This document shows, piece by piece, positions 46,404 to 56,587 of a stretch of DNA of 64,000 nucleotides. Where the stretch lies: the NCBI RefSeq assembly GCF_004121075.1, contig NZ_RHLN01000144.1, positions 45,086 to 109,085 on the forward strand, given 5' to 3'. How positions within the stretch are numbered: the first letter of the stretch is position 1; every line of letters begins with the position of its first letter. This DNA is from Lutibacter sp. HS1-25 (GTDB lineage: Bacteria; Bacteroidota; Bacteroidia; Flavobacteriales; Flavobacteriaceae). The notes beneath the pieces are model-generated. The model was not told the DNA's origin, did not search any database, and was given only the letters and a program-made list of their open reading frames with translations. A program made the position numbers and the translations under genes.

Positions 46404-48227
46404 ATGAAACAAATCATAATTGGGATGTTATTGTCATTATCAGCATTAAGTTATGCCAATAATCCACTTATTCAAAATGCCATATCACGTAAAAGTTTTT
46501 CGCTTAACGGACACTGGAATTATATTATTGACATGTATGAAACAGGTTACTACAATTATCGCTTGGAACCACATGATAATACCGAAAATCCAGGGTCATC
46601 TGCTTTTTTCCTAAATCAAAAACCTAAGAGTAAACAAGACCGCGTTGAATATAATTTTGATTCGGCTCCAACATTATTGGTACCAGGTGATTGGAATTCG
46701 CAAAAAGAGAATTTGTTATACTACGAAGGTACTATTTGGTATAAAAAATCTTTTGATGTCGAGAATTATGATAGAGCAAAACGGTACTTTTTGCATTTTG
46801 GTGCCGTTAATTACCGCGCCGATGTATATCTGAATGGGAAAAAATTGGGAACGCATAAAGGCGGATTTACACCTTTTAATTTCGAAATGACGCATTTGCT
46901 TAAAGATAAAAACAACTTTGTAATTGTAAAAGTCGATAACAAAAGAGCTGCCGATGAAGTCCCAACCCTAAATACCGATTGGTGGAATTATGGAGGTATT
47001 ACAAGAGATGTTACAGTTTTAGAAGTAAGTAGCACATTTATAGAAGACTATAGCCTGCAATTGGATAAGGAAAATAATAAGTTGCTAAATGGCTTTATCC
47101 GTTTAAATGGCGATGCAAAAGCTTTTTCAAAAGTAAATGTCAGCATTCCCGAATTAAAATTGACCAAAGATTTTACTGCCGATGCCAATGGTTTTGTTAA
47201 ATTTCAAATACCAGTTAAAAAAATGGATTATTGGAGTGATTTAAATCCAAAACTCTATGAGGTTGTTTTTTCTTCAATTAACGACCAAGTAACTGATGCT
47301 ATTGGTTTTCGTCAAATTAAAACCTTGGGAGGCGATATTCTTTTGAATGGAAAAAAAATATTCTTAAAAGGAATCAGTATTCACGAGGAAAATGTGATGC
47401 GTGGTGGTCGAGCCTATTCTATGGAAGATGCAACGATACTTTTAGGTTGGGCAAAAGAACTGGGTTGTAATTACGTCCGCTTAGCACATTACCCACACAA
47501 TGAGAATATGGTGCGTTTGGCTGATAAAATGGGAATCTTGGTATGGGAAGAAAACCCAGTGTATTGGACCATACAATGGGAAAATCTAGAGACCTATTCG
47601 AAAGCAGAACAACAATTAAAAGAAGTAATTAGCAGAGATAAAAACCGCGCCTCAGTCATCATTTGGTCCATGGCAAATGAAACACCTCAGTCTGAAGAAC
47701 GCCTGTCTTTTTTAACCAAGCTCGCTAAAACAACCCGTGAAATGGATAACACACGTTTAATAAGTGCAGCACTTGAAGACCACGGGAAAAAGGAGAATAG
47801 CAACATCATGATTGTTGAGGATAAATTTGCCGATGTTGTGGATGTATTGAGTTTTAACCAATATTACGGTTGGTATGGCGGCGACATTGATAATATAAAA
47901 AATATCAGATGGGAAATTGATATCAATAAGCCTGTCATCATTTCCGAATTTGGCGCAGGTGCATTACAAGGATTTCATGCCGACAATTTAACTGTTTGGA
48001 GTGAAGAACATCAGGAACTTTTGTACCAAGAAACTCTACCAACTCTTGCAAAAATTCCTAATTTGGTAGGTATTACCCCTTGGATATTAACCGATTTTCG
48101 TTCTCCTCGACGTACATTGATTCCCTATCAAAATGGATACAATAGAAAAGGATTAATCTCGGAAACAGGCAATCGAAAAAAAGCGTTTTATACACTCCAA
48201 AAGTTTTATCAGCAAATTCAGAAGTAA
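46404..48227 (+). CDS. GH2 beta-glycosidase, beta-glucuronidase/galactosidase type
   Basis: The 607-residue protein has a signal peptide (to about SYANN). ATG 46404 is preferred over a TTG at 46383, because it starts directly with the signal sequence. Standard GH2 domain order is present: sugar-binding domain (LLVPGDWNSQKENLLYYEGTIWYKKSF, VNYRADVYLNGKKLGTHKGGFTPF), Ig-like domain, and a TIM barrel (GISIHEENVMRGG, NYVRLAHYPHNE) with acid/base Glu426 in WSMANET and nucleophile Glu515 in IISEFGAG. The length and the RLAHYPH/NE pattern resemble beta-glucuronidase-type GH2 rather than the longer LacZ type. In this context it may remove a beta-linked uronate or galactose from desulfated oligosaccharides. 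Substrate remains open. Confidence 0.9.
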   Translation: MKQIIIGMLLSLSALSYANNPLIQNAISRKSFSLNGHWNYIIDMYETGYYNYRLEPHDNTENPGSSAFFLNQKPKSKQDRVEYNFDSAPTLLVPGDWNSQKENLLYYEGTIWYKKSFDVENYDRAKRYFLHFGAVNYRADVYLNGKKLGTHKGGFTPFNFEMTHLLKDKNNFVIVKVDNKRAADEVPTLNTDWWNYGGITRDVTVLEVSSTFIEDYSLQLDKENNKLLNGFIRLNGDAKAFSKVNVSIPELKLTKDFTADANGFVKFQIPVKKMDYWSDLNPKLYEVVFSSINDQVTDAIGFRQIKTLGGDILLNGKKIFLKGISIHEENVMRGGRAYSMEDATILLGWAKELGCNYVRLAHYPHNENMVRLADKMGILVWEENPVYWTIQWENLETYSKAEQQLKEVISRDKNRASVIIWSMANETPQSEERLSFLTKLAKTTREMDNTRLISAALEDHGKKENSNIMIVEDKFADVVDVLSFNQYYGWYGGDIDNIKNIRWEIDINKPVIISEFGAGALQGFHADNLTVWSEEHQELLYQETLPTLAKIPNLVGITPWILTDFRSPRRTLIPYQNGYNRKGLISETGNRKKAFYTLQKFYQQIQK

Positions 48228-48404
48228 TCGTAGTATTATTAAAAGAATTCAATTTAAGTATAAATTGATTTTATATGTATACCTAACAGTACGGGATAGA
48301 AGTTTTAAAAACTTAAAATAAATTTGATTCTTGTTTTAAGTATACGGTGTGACTCTTCCGTAAGTTAATTTAATCTGAGTTAATTTTTTAAAAAAACATT
48401 ATAT

Positions 48405-49799
48405 ATGAAGAATTTATTATTAATAGTAGTTTTATCAATTGGTTTGTTTGCTTTTGCTCAGCCTAGTAAGCAGAGGCCTAACATCCTTTTTATAGCTGTT
48501 GATGATTTAAGGCCTGAAATGAATTTTTACGGCGCCAATCATATCCAATCTCCCAATTTAGATAAACTTGCTGGCGAAAGTTTGGTTTTTAATAGAGCCT
48601 ACTGTAACGTTCCTGTTTGTGGTGCTTCTAGAGCAAGTTTGCTTACAGGTACTAGGCCAACACGTTATCGTTTTTTAGATGCCAAAACAGAGAAAGACAT
48701 AGATGCTCCAGATGCGGTATCGTTACCTTTACTATTAAAACAAAATGGATATACCACCATTTCAAACGGTAAAATTTATCATAGTGGTAAGGACGACATG
48801 GCTGCATGGGATTCTAAATGGTTTCCTAAAGGAAGTGTTAGAGATTATCAATTACCAGAACATGTAAAACAAAGCATGGAAGCTGGTTACGGCGTACCTA
48901 CTGAAATGGCAGATGTTGGAGATGACGCTTATTTTGATGGTAAAATAGCCGAAAAAGGAATAGAAGACTTGCAAAAACTTAAAAATGGAAACCAACCATT
49001 TTTTCTGGCACTTGGTTTTATGAAACCACATTTGCCATTTAATGCTCCAAAAAAATATTGGGATTTGTATGATAGAAGTAAAATTGAACTTCCTAAAAGC
49101 TATATGCAACCAGAATCTACGCCAAAAGAGGCCTTTCATAAATTTGGAGAATTGCGTAAATATCATAATGTTCCTAAAAATGGCGATTTACCAGAAGATT
49201 TGGCAAAAGAATTGATTCATGGTTATTATGCTTGCGTTAGTTATGTTGATGCGCAAATAGGTTTGGTTCTGGATGAGTTGAAGCGTTTAGAACTAGAGGA
49301 TGATACCATCGTTATTTTATGGGGAGACCATGGCTGGAATTTAGGAGACCACAAATTATGGTGTAAACACGTTACGTTTGAAACCGCTTTGAGAACACCA
49401 TTAATTATTAAAGTTCCAGGTAAAACCAGCGGGCAAAAAACAGATGCTATAACCGAATACATAGATATATACCCAAGTTTAGCAGAATTAGTTGGGTTGA
49501 ATATTCCAGCAACTGTTGAAGGACAAAGTTTTGTGCCAGTAATAAACGGACAGTCTCAACAAAAAGATTGGGCGGTATCTAAATTTGGGGATGCCGTAAC
49601 CCTAATTAAAGGCGATTTGTTTTATACCGAATGGGTTAAGGATGATGGTGTAGCTTATGCTCGAATGCTTTTTGATCATAAAACCGACCCATTAGAATTG
49701 GATAATTTAGCTGAAAAACCAACCTATAAAAACACGGTAAAGGAATTAGCGGCAGAATTAAGAGCAAAATGGGGAAAGGATTTTTTAAAAAAGAAGTAA
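48405..49799 (+). CDS. S1 sulfatase, iduronate-2-sulfatase-like (S1_7-type)
   Basis: The 464-residue protein has a signal peptide (to about FAFAQ) and full S1 sulfatase blocks: [14 protein letters not shown] (metal Asp pair), the modification site Cys72-G-A-S-Arg76 in [36 protein letters not shown], and [17 protein letters not shown]. The CxAxR core is recognised by the formylglycine-generating enzyme as well as CxPxR. The sequence pattern matches the iduronate-2-sulfatase-like subfamily, of which members are found in ulvan loci. It would cleave sulfate esters, in this setting probably on the uronate or rhamnose. No sulfatase-maturation enzyme is encoded in the window. It lies 92 bp upstream of a GH88 gene. 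Confidence 0.92.
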   Translation: MKNLLLIVVLSIGLFAFAQPSKQRPNILFIAVDDLRPEMNFYGANHIQSPNLDKLAGESLVFNRAYCNVPVCGASRASLLTGTRPTRYRFLDAKTEKDIDAPDAVSLPLLLKQNGYTTISNGKIYHSGKDDMAAWDSKWFPKGSVRDYQLPEHVKQSMEAGYGVPTEMADVGDDAYFDGKIAEKGIEDLQKLKNGNQPFFLALGFMKPHLPFNAPKKYWDLYDRSKIELPKSYMQPESTPKEAFHKFGELRKYHNVPKNGDLPEDLAKELIHGYYACVSYVDAQIGLVLDELKRLELEDDTIVILWGDHGWNLGDHKLWCKHVTFETALRTPLIIKVPGKTSGQKTDAITEYIDIYPSLAELVGLNIPATVEGQSFVPVINGQSQQKDWAVSKFGDAVTLIKGDLFYTEWVKDDGVAYARMLFDHKTDPLELDNLAEKPTYKNTVKELAAELRAKWGKDFLKKK

Positions 49800-49890
49800 T
49801 GGCGAATGCTATTCATCAAATTGAATCCCAAAATTGAAATCAAGAACAGATACTGCTCAATAAAAATTTAAACGTTATATCAATAATACA

Positions 49891-51051
49891 ATGAAAAAAA
49901 TAGTTTTCTCGCTTATTGTTTTAATAAGTATTACAAGTTGCAAAAGTCAACAACTTGCTATTGAAACCAACATTAAAAAATCGGATAAACAATATTCAGT
50001 ACTGCTGGATTCAGCATATATGGTCAATAAAATACCTCGAAGCCTTGATGAGCATGGCAAAATTGATTGGGTGAAACATAATATGGATTGGACCGAAGGA
50101 TTTTTTCCGGGTGTATGCTGGAAATTATATGAAAGCACTAAAGATGAGAAATGGAAAAAAGCCGCCGATTATTTTCAAAATCAATTTATAGAGGCAAAAG
50201 ATGTGAATACCACGCACGATCTAGGTTTTATGTTTTATTGCTCCTTTGGTGAAGGTTATAAACTAACAAAGGATGAAAAATATAAGCAAGTAGTGATTGA
50301 TGCTTCTAATGCTTTAATTTCAAGATTCGATCCCAAAGTGGGCTGTATTAAAAGTTGGGATTTTGGAAAAGATAAATGGACTTTTCCAGTTATTATTGAT
50401 AACATGCTCAATCTTGAAATGTTATTTGAAGCCTCAATTTTAACAGGCGACGAAAAATATCGAAACGTAGCTATAAGTCATGCAGATGTTACTTTAAAAA
50501 ATCATTTCAGAAAAGATTATAGTACGTGGCATGTGGTAGATTACAACCCAAAAGACGGAACTGTTTTTAAAAAACTAACCCATCAAGGAATTGCAGATGA
50601 CAGCCGATGGGCGAGAGGACAAGGTTGGGCTTTATACGGTTACACCATGTGTTACCGTTATACAAAAGACCCAAAGTATTTAGAACAAGCAAAAAATGTG
50701 GCCAAATTTGTTACGGCTAATTTATCGGATGACTATGTGCCAGTTTGGGATTTTGATGTAAAAGACCCAAAAAACAGGTATAAAGATGCATCTGCAGGAG
50801 CTCTATATGCTTCAGCTTTTATCGAATTGTATCAATATACAAATAATCCCCAGTATAAAAATCTTGCCACAAAAATGCTTAGCTCATTGAGTTCTGATAA
50901 ATATTTTTCAAAATATGGAGAAAATAAAGGGTTTTTGTTAATGCATAGTGTAGGTAATTTTCCTAAGAATGGTGAAATTGATGTGCCTATTAATTATGCC
51001 GATTATTATTACTTAGAGGCACTATTACGATTGAAAAAATTAAATAAATAA
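49891..51051 (+). CDS. GH88 unsaturated glucuronyl hydrolase
   Basis: The 386-residue lipoprotein (lipobox ISITSC) is an (alpha/alpha)6 barrel enzyme of GH88. Key blocks are DWTEGFFPGVCWKLYE, THDLGFMFYCSFGEG with a catalytic Asp near residue 110, FPVIIDNMLNLEMLF with Asp170, HQGIADDSRWARGQGWALYGY and DASAGALYASAFIELY. GH88 removes 4,5-unsaturated uronates from the non-reducing end of oligosaccharides produced by a polysaccharide lyase, by hydrating the vinyl ether. Its presence is the best sign that a lyase begins the breakdown in this region, in line with the BNR_4 and alginate-lyase-fold proteins. It is encoded between sulfatase genes with only 3 bp to the next gene, so translation is probably coupled. 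Confidence 0.95.
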   Translation: MKKIVFSLIVLISITSCKSQQLAIETNIKKSDKQYSVLLDSAYMVNKIPRSLDEHGKIDWVKHNMDWTEGFFPGVCWKLYESTKDEKWKKAADYFQNQFIEAKDVNTTHDLGFMFYCSFGEGYKLTKDEKYKQVVIDASNALISRFDPKVGCIKSWDFGKDKWTFPVIIDNMLNLEMLFEASILTGDEKYRNVAISHADVTLKNHFRKDYSTWHVVDYNPKDGTVFKKLTHQGIADDSRWARGQGWALYGYTMCYRYTKDPKYLEQAKNVAKFVTANLSDDYVPVWDFDVKDPKNRYKDASAGALYASAFIELYQYTNNPQYKNLATKMLSSLSSDKYFSKYGENKGFLLMHSVGNFPKNGEIDVPINYADYYYLEALLRLKKLNK

Positions 51052-51054
51052 ACG

Positions 51055-52485
51055 ATGAATATACGATTATATAGGCCATTTTTTTTTCTAGTTATCTTTG
51101 TTTTTTTAGTAGGATGTAAAAGCAAACAATTAGATAAAGAGATAATTATAGATTCAAAACCTAACATCATTTTTATACTTGCTGACGATTTGGGGTATGG
51201 TGATGTTGGTTTTAACGGTCAGACTAAAATTAAAACACCAAATATAGACCAATTGGCAGCCAATGGAATGGTTTTTACCAATCACTACAGTGGTTCACCA
51301 GTATGCGGACCATCACGCGCTGTGCTAATGACAGGAAAACACACGGGGCATTGCACGGTACGTGGTAATCCTAAATGGACAGCAAGTGGAACGCCCGTAG
51401 ATTTAGAGTCAAATGATGTAACCGTAGCTGAAGAACTAAAACGGGCAGGTTATACCACAGGAATTATTGGTAAGTGGGGTTTGGCTGAAAATTTATCTGA
51501 TGGGATCCCAAACAAGCAAGGTTTCGATTATTTCTACGGGTTTAATCAACATGCACCAGCACATCATTATTACCCTGAAAGTATATTTGAAAATGAAAAA
51601 GAGTTCAAGCTGGAAGGTAATGACCCTCAAAACAAAAAAGGACAGCATATCCAGTACTTAATGACTGAAAAAGCAACAAACTTTATTAATAAAAATTATA
51701 AAAAACCTTTTTTCCTTTATTTGGCCTATACTATTCCGCATTTTGAATTAACTATTCTTGAAAAAGAAAAGGAACAATATACTAATTTAGGTTGGCCAAA
51801 GCGCAAGATGGTTCCTGGACATTACCGTCACGACGAAGATGGACATACCACTTATGCGGCTATGGTGTCTACTATGGACAGGCATATTGGAGATTTAATG
51901 AAACAACTAAAAGAATTAGGAATAGCCGAAAACACCTTAGTTGTTTTTACCAGTGATAATGGTCATGAATACGACGACTTAAAGAATGAGTTTTTTAATA
52001 GTAATGGCGATTTTAAAGGGCATAAGCGAGATCTATACGAAGGCGGTATTCGCATGCCATTTGTAGCTTATTGGCCAAATAAAATTAAAGCAGGTGCAAA
52101 AACGAATCATATTGCTGCGTTTTGGGATTTTTTACCAACAGCTTGTGAATTGGCAGGAATAAAACCAAGTAGTAAGGTAGATGGTATTTCTTATGTGCCA
52201 ACCCTTTTAGGTAACAATAAAAAACAAGAAAAACACGATTACCTATATTGGGAGTTTAATGAAAGTGCTGGTCCAATTCAAGCTGTTAGAAAAGACAATT
52301 GGAAAGCGGTAAAATTCAAAAATAAGCCTGTCGAGATTTACGATTTAAGTGTAGATATTGGTGAGAAGAACAATTTGGCTGAAAAATATCCAGAAAAATC
52401 AGAAGAATTACTTTATTGGATAAACAATTCACGTACTGAGCATCCTGAATTTCCTTTGAAAAAAAAGGCTTCAAGTAAAGAATAA
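51055..52485 (+). CDS. S1 sulfatase, arylsulfatase A-like lipoprotein
   Basis: The 476-residue lipoprotein (lipobox FLVGC) has the S1 core: NIIFILADDLGYGDVGFNG with metal-binding Asp residues, Cys84-G-P-S-Arg in SPVCGPSRAVLMTGKHTGH for formylglycine formation, GKWGLAE, FFLYLAYTIPHFE and FTSDNGHEYDD. This corresponds to the arylsulfatase A-type S1 group often labelled S1_16. Conversion of Cys84 to formylglycine by a maturase elsewhere in the genome is required. The gene starts 3 bp after the GH88 stop and is followed by another sulfatase after 24 bp, so three enzymes for unsaturated and sulfated oligosaccharides are made together. Confidence 0.93.
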   Translation: MNIRLYRPFFFLVIFVFLVGCKSKQLDKEIIIDSKPNIIFILADDLGYGDVGFNGQTKIKTPNIDQLAANGMVFTNHYSGSPVCGPSRAVLMTGKHTGHCTVRGNPKWTASGTPVDLESNDVTVAEELKRAGYTTGIIGKWGLAENLSDGIPNKQGFDYFYGFNQHAPAHHYYPESIFENEKEFKLEGNDPQNKKGQHIQYLMTEKATNFINKNYKKPFFLYLAYTIPHFELTILEKEKEQYTNLGWPKRKMVPGHYRHDEDGHTTYAAMVSTMDRHIGDLMKQLKELGIAENTLVVFTSDNGHEYDDLKNEFFNSNGDFKGHKRDLYEGGIRMPFVAYWPNKIKAGAKTNHIAAFWDFLPTACELAGIKPSSKVDGISYVPTLLGNNKKQEKHDYLYWEFNESAGPIQAVRKDNWKAVKFKNKPVEIYDLSVDIGEKNNLAEKYPEKSEELLYWINNSRTEHPEFPLKKKASSKE

Positions 52486-52509
52486 TCAATTTAAAAGGCA
52501 TTAATAAAA

Positions 52510-53901
52510 ATGAGAAGAATTCAAATTATATGTGCTGTGTTTTTTGTAACAATAAGCTCATTAAACGCACAATCTAAAGATAAAACTAAGCCCAATATCT
52601 TAATTATAAATATTGATGATATGGGGTGGAAAGATGTCGGTTTTATGGGAAGTGAGTATTATGAAACTCCTAATATTGATGCTTTGTCTAAACAAGGTAT
52701 GGTCTTTACCAATGGCTATGCAGCCTCAGCAAACTGTGCGCCAAGTAGAGCTTGTTTGATGACGGGGTTATGGACACCACGTCACGGTATTTATACCGTA
52801 AACTCTTCTGAAAGAGGTAAGTCGCAAGACCGTAAACTCATTCCAACTCCGAATACAACAATTTTAGCACCAACCCACGAAATTATTCCGAAAGTTTTAA
52901 AAAGTAATGGTTATATAACCTGTCATGCTGGGAAATGGCATTTAAGTCATAATCCTTTAGAATATAGTTTTGATGTAAATATAGGAGGAAGTCATGCAGG
53001 TGCTCCTCAAAGTTATTATCCGCCTTATAAAAATGTTAAACTAGAAAAAGGGGATAGCGATTATTTAACCGATTTGGTAATGGAGAACGCTATAAAGTTT
53101 GTAGATACCATTGCGCAACCATTCTTTCTGTATTATTCGCCTTATGCAGTACACAAGCCTATTATGCCAGTAAAAAGCTTATTGGATAAATACAAAAATA
53201 AGCCAGGTTCAAACGGTCAAGATAATCCTGAGTATGCTACTATGGTTGAAAATCTGGATAGAAACATAGGTTTACTTGTTAAAAAACTAAAGGAAAAGAA
53301 TATTTTCGATAATACGTTAATTGTGTTTACTTCAGACAATGGCGGTTTGTATGGCATAACCCAGCAAAAACCACTAAGAGCAGGAAAAGGAAGTTATTAC
53401 GAAGGCGGAATTAGAGAACCTTTTTTCTTTGTATTTAGTGACAAAATTAAACCTAATACTCAAAGCGAAGTACCTATAACCAATCTTGATATTTTTCCAA
53501 CAATATTAGAATTTTCCAGGGTAAAGAATTCTGGTTTAATATTGGATGGCAATTCACTATCCGCTGTTTTAGAAGGAAAAACAGAATCTTTTGAACGTGC
53601 CTTGTTCTGGCATTTTCCCATATATTTAGAAGCGTATAATCAAAAGGATAATGAAAATCGAGACCCTTTATTTCGTACACGACCTGGTTCTGTGATAAGA
53701 CAAGGGCAATGGAAATTGCATTATTATTTTGAAGATAATGAGATTGAACTATATAACTTGTCTGAAGATATAGGCGAAAAAAATAATGTTGCAAAAGAAA
53801 ATCCTGAGAAAAGAGATGAGTTGTTAGGACTTCTTAAAAATTGGTGGAAACAAACTAATGCGCCAATACCAACAGTATCTAATCCAAAATATGCCAATTA
53901 A
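52510..53901 (+). CDS. S1 sulfatase
   Basis: The 463-residue protein has a signal peptide (to LNAQ) and S1 hallmarks: NILIINIDDMGWKDVGFMG, Cys76-A-P-S-Arg in ANCAPSRACLMTGL, HAGKWHLSHNP, FFLYYSPYAVHKPI, and FTSDNGGLYG with a terminal LYNLSEDIGEKNN block. The AxNCAPSRA motif and the extended segment after it (RHGIYTVNSSERG) mark a different subfamily from the two sulfatases upstream. It is probably specific for a different sulfate position on the same polymer. It ends the sulfatase-GH88-sulfatase-sulfatase run; 288 bp separate it from the next gene. Confidence 0.93.
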   Translation: MRRIQIICAVFFVTISSLNAQSKDKTKPNILIINIDDMGWKDVGFMGSEYYETPNIDALSKQGMVFTNGYAASANCAPSRACLMTGLWTPRHGIYTVNSSERGKSQDRKLIPTPNTTILAPTHEIIPKVLKSNGYITCHAGKWHLSHNPLEYSFDVNIGGSHAGAPQSYYPPYKNVKLEKGDSDYLTDLVMENAIKFVDTIAQPFFLYYSPYAVHKPIMPVKSLLDKYKNKPGSNGQDNPEYATMVENLDRNIGLLVKKLKEKNIFDNTLIVFTSDNGGLYGITQQKPLRAGKGSYYEGGIREPFFFVFSDKIKPNTQSEVPITNLDIFPTILEFSRVKNSGLILDGNSLSAVLEGKTESFERALFWHFPIYLEAYNQKDNENRDPLFRTRPGSVIRQGQWKLHYYFEDNEIELYNLSEDIGEKNNVAKENPEKRDELLGLLKNWWKQTNAPIPTVSNPKYAN

Positions 53902-54189
53902 TATGAAATTAAACCATTAAATATTGGCAAAAATAAGGCTAAACGGAAAATATATTGGTGTGTGTGGATGTCACCTGCCGACTCAATATAACTGATGACA
54001 TTAAGAGTGATTGTGAAATACTATCATCAGGTTTATTAGGTCCAGTAATTATCGAAACGATTAAAATACTAAGAATTAGTGATGATTTTTTCTCAATGAT
54101 TCGCCTGTAAAAGTAAGACAGTGCAGGATAGTATAAATAAATCAACAAATTATATTTACCAGTCATAAAATTCAAAAAACATAATTAAA
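53902..54189. other. Intergenic gap with an unidentified open fragment
   Basis: A frame without a start codon is open from about 53943 to 54110 and reads ENILVCVDVTCRLNITDD, later GLLGPVIIETIKIL, before a stop. It matches no family known to me and could be gene debris. No hairpin plus T-run terminator is apparent after the sulfatase. Confidence 0.3.
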
Positions 54190-56571
54190 ATGAATACCAT
54201 CTTTCAAAATCAAATAAAACTTAGTTTTCTATTCATGCTATTTTTAATTGGCATGACAACTATCGGTTATGCCAAAGAACCTAATTGGGGTAACGCACAA
54301 TGGATATGGCAGCAAGAAGATGGACCATCCAATACATGGATGAGCTTTAGAAAAACAGTAACATTAAATGAAGTACCCAAACAAGTAGAAGCGTTGGTTT
54401 CTGTAGATAGTAAATTTTGGTTGTGGATTAATGGCGAAATGGTACTATTTGAAGGAGGTTTGTCAAGAGGTCCAAGTCAAGCAGGAGAATGGGATAGAAA
54501 GAATAATATAACACCTGCAAACTCGTGGTACGAGACTGTAAATATTCAACCTTATTTAAAAAAAGGTGAGAACACCATTGCAATTTTGGTGTGGTACTGG
54601 GGACGGGAAACACACAAAGGGACTCATATTGATAGTAAAAAGGGAGGTCTTTTGTTTTCGGCGAATATTGGAGAACAGAAAGTAATTTCTGATGCTTCTT
54701 GGAAAGCCATGCAGCACCCAGGATATGATAATACCATAGAACCTGCTAGCAAAATGTTAGTGCAGTATAGTGTGAAGTACAATGCTCAAAAGGGATTAAA
54801 TGATTGGTCTGATAATGCTTGGTACAGCTCGGGTTATGAGGATGAAAAATGGCCTTCGGCTATTGAAAAAGGAAAAGCGGGTGTTGCACCATGGTATAAT
54901 TTGGAAAAAAATATGGTGCCACACTTGGTGAATCATGGTCTAGAAAATTACACCAATCACAATGAATTACAATTACCTTTTATTAGTAATGGACAAACTA
55001 TAAAATGTAAGTTGCCTTTTAACAAACAAATCACCCCTTATCTTGAAATTGAATCCAAAGCAGGCGATACTATTTTTATAACTACAGACAATAGTAGAAA
55101 TGGTATTAACGCTACCTATATAACCAAAGAAGGTCAACAAGCTTTTGAAAGTTATTCGTGGCTGAACGGACATGAAGTGTTATTTAAAATACCCAAAGGA
55201 GTGAAAGTGAAAGCGCTAAAATATAGATGGATGAGTGTAGGAGAAATGGCAGGACAATTCGAATTAGACGACGCGTTTTATAATCGTTTATGGTGGATGG
55301 GTAACAATACCTTATTTGTTTGTGCTCGTGATAATTTTATGGATTGTCCAGATAGAGAGCGTGCTTTGTGGATTGGAGATGTAGCAGATCAAACAGGTTA
55401 TTTGTTTTACTCAATGGATAATTCCGGAAGGCAATTGCTTAAAAAGGCAATTTTGCAAACCACTGCTTTTAGTGAAAATGGGGTTATTGGTGCTTTGGGG
55501 CCACTTAGGGTACGTGAGTTAGTATGTCAAAGTTTGCAATTTATTTCTCAGGTAGTATGGCCTTATTATTTAAATACTGGTGATAAGGAAACACTTGAAA
55601 AGGCGTATCCTTATTTATATAAGTATTTGGATTTGTTTCCAATGAAAGAAAATGGCTTACCTGAATACCGAAAAGCAAAAAGTCCTGATACATGGGATTG
55701 GTTAGATTGGGGGGTAGCCAATACAACCGATGCTGAGCCTATCCAAATGGCTTTTTATTATTTGGCTTTAGAAAAAGCAAATAAAATGGCAGAAGTATTG
55801 GGTAAACAGGACCATATAAAATGGTATAATGACAGAATGAATACCATGAAGCCTGCTTTTGAAAAAGCCTATTGGAAAGATGGTTTTTATAGTACCAATG
55901 CTGAGAAATTTAAGGACGATAGAGCCAATGCTATTGCTATTGTTTCAGGAATTGCAAATCCAGCGCATTACAATAAAATTGTGGATAATGTATTGATTCC
56001 AAATCGCTTTTCGAGTCCGCATTTTGAATGGATGGCTGAGGAAGCCATGTGTATTGCAGGTAGACATAAGGAATCCCTTTTAAGAATGAAGGAACAATAC
56101 CAAAGTCAGGTTGATAAAAAGGAAATGACCACCCTGTATGAAAAATTCCCCGATGGCGGAAGCTATAACCATGCTTGGAATGGATCCAATACCGTTTTAT
56201 CAAAATACATTGCAGGAGTGCAACCAACCAAAGTAGCTTGGAGTGAATTTCAAGTAATGCCAGAATTGGTTCATTTTAAAAATATAAAAAAAATAATACC
56301 AACGGTTAAGGGTGATGTTGGTATTGAAATGAAAAAATCAGATAACGCTTTTGAACTACAGTTGAATTCACCACAAAATACAACCGCAATAATCGGTTTG
56401 CCAAAAACTGAAAAAACAATAACAATTGTTTCGATTAATGGTGTTGTTGTCTGGAAAAAAGGAAAACAAAAAAAGGATTTATTTGGTATTAATTATCAAG
56501 GCGAAGACAATCAATTTTTGAAGTTTAAAGTTGTTTCGGGTAATTGGAATGTAAAGGCTGAATATAAATAA
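54190..56571 (+). CDS. GH78-like alpha-L-rhamnosidase family protein
   Basis: The 793-residue protein has a signal peptide (to about GYAKE). It opens with WGNAQWIWQQEDGPSNTWMS, a beta-sandwich with LWINGEMVLFEGG, and later the (alpha/alpha)6 region with NFMDCPDRERALWIGD, the GH78-type signature with Asp in place of the usual His/Gln before Arg. ENGVIGALGP, PDTWDWLDWGVANT and YNHAWNGSNTVLSKYIAGVQP are further barrel features. It lacks the Ig domain and differs from the three other GH78 proteins, so it represents a divergent subgroup whose substrate may be a substituted rhamnose. Its N-terminal coding region recurs in fragments at 56588 and 61029, showing repeated local duplication. Confidence 0.83.
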   Translation: MNTIFQNQIKLSFLFMLFLIGMTTIGYAKEPNWGNAQWIWQQEDGPSNTWMSFRKTVTLNEVPKQVEALVSVDSKFWLWINGEMVLFEGGLSRGPSQAGEWDRKNNITPANSWYETVNIQPYLKKGENTIAILVWYWGRETHKGTHIDSKKGGLLFSANIGEQKVISDASWKAMQHPGYDNTIEPASKMLVQYSVKYNAQKGLNDWSDNAWYSSGYEDEKWPSAIEKGKAGVAPWYNLEKNMVPHLVNHGLENYTNHNELQLPFISNGQTIKCKLPFNKQITPYLEIESKAGDTIFITTDNSRNGINATYITKEGQQAFESYSWLNGHEVLFKIPKGVKVKALKYRWMSVGEMAGQFELDDAFYNRLWWMGNNTLFVCARDNFMDCPDRERALWIGDVADQTGYLFYSMDNSGRQLLKKAILQTTAFSENGVIGALGPLRVRELVCQSLQFISQVVWPYYLNTGDKETLEKAYPYLYKYLDLFPMKENGLPEYRKAKSPDTWDWLDWGVANTTDAEPIQMAFYYLALEKANKMAEVLGKQDHIKWYNDRMNTMKPAFEKAYWKDGFYSTNAEKFKDDRANAIAIVSGIANPAHYNKIVDNVLIPNRFSSPHFEWMAEEAMCIAGRHKESLLRMKEQYQSQVDKKEMTTLYEKFPDGGSYNHAWNGSNTVLSKYIAGVQPTKVAWSEFQVMPELVHFKNIKKIIPTVKGDVGIEMKKSDNAFELQLNSPQNTTAIIGLPKTEKTITIVSINGVVVWKKGKQKKDLFGINYQGEDNQFLKFKVVSGNWNVKAEYK

Positions 56572-56587
56572 TTATTAGTCTTAAAAA

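Noticed and set aside
53939..54175. 78-residue minus-strand frame before the GH78-like gene
   Set aside because: It is hydrophobic and AT-driven, without a family match; the opposite-strand open fragment is at least as gene-like and neither is supported as a gene.
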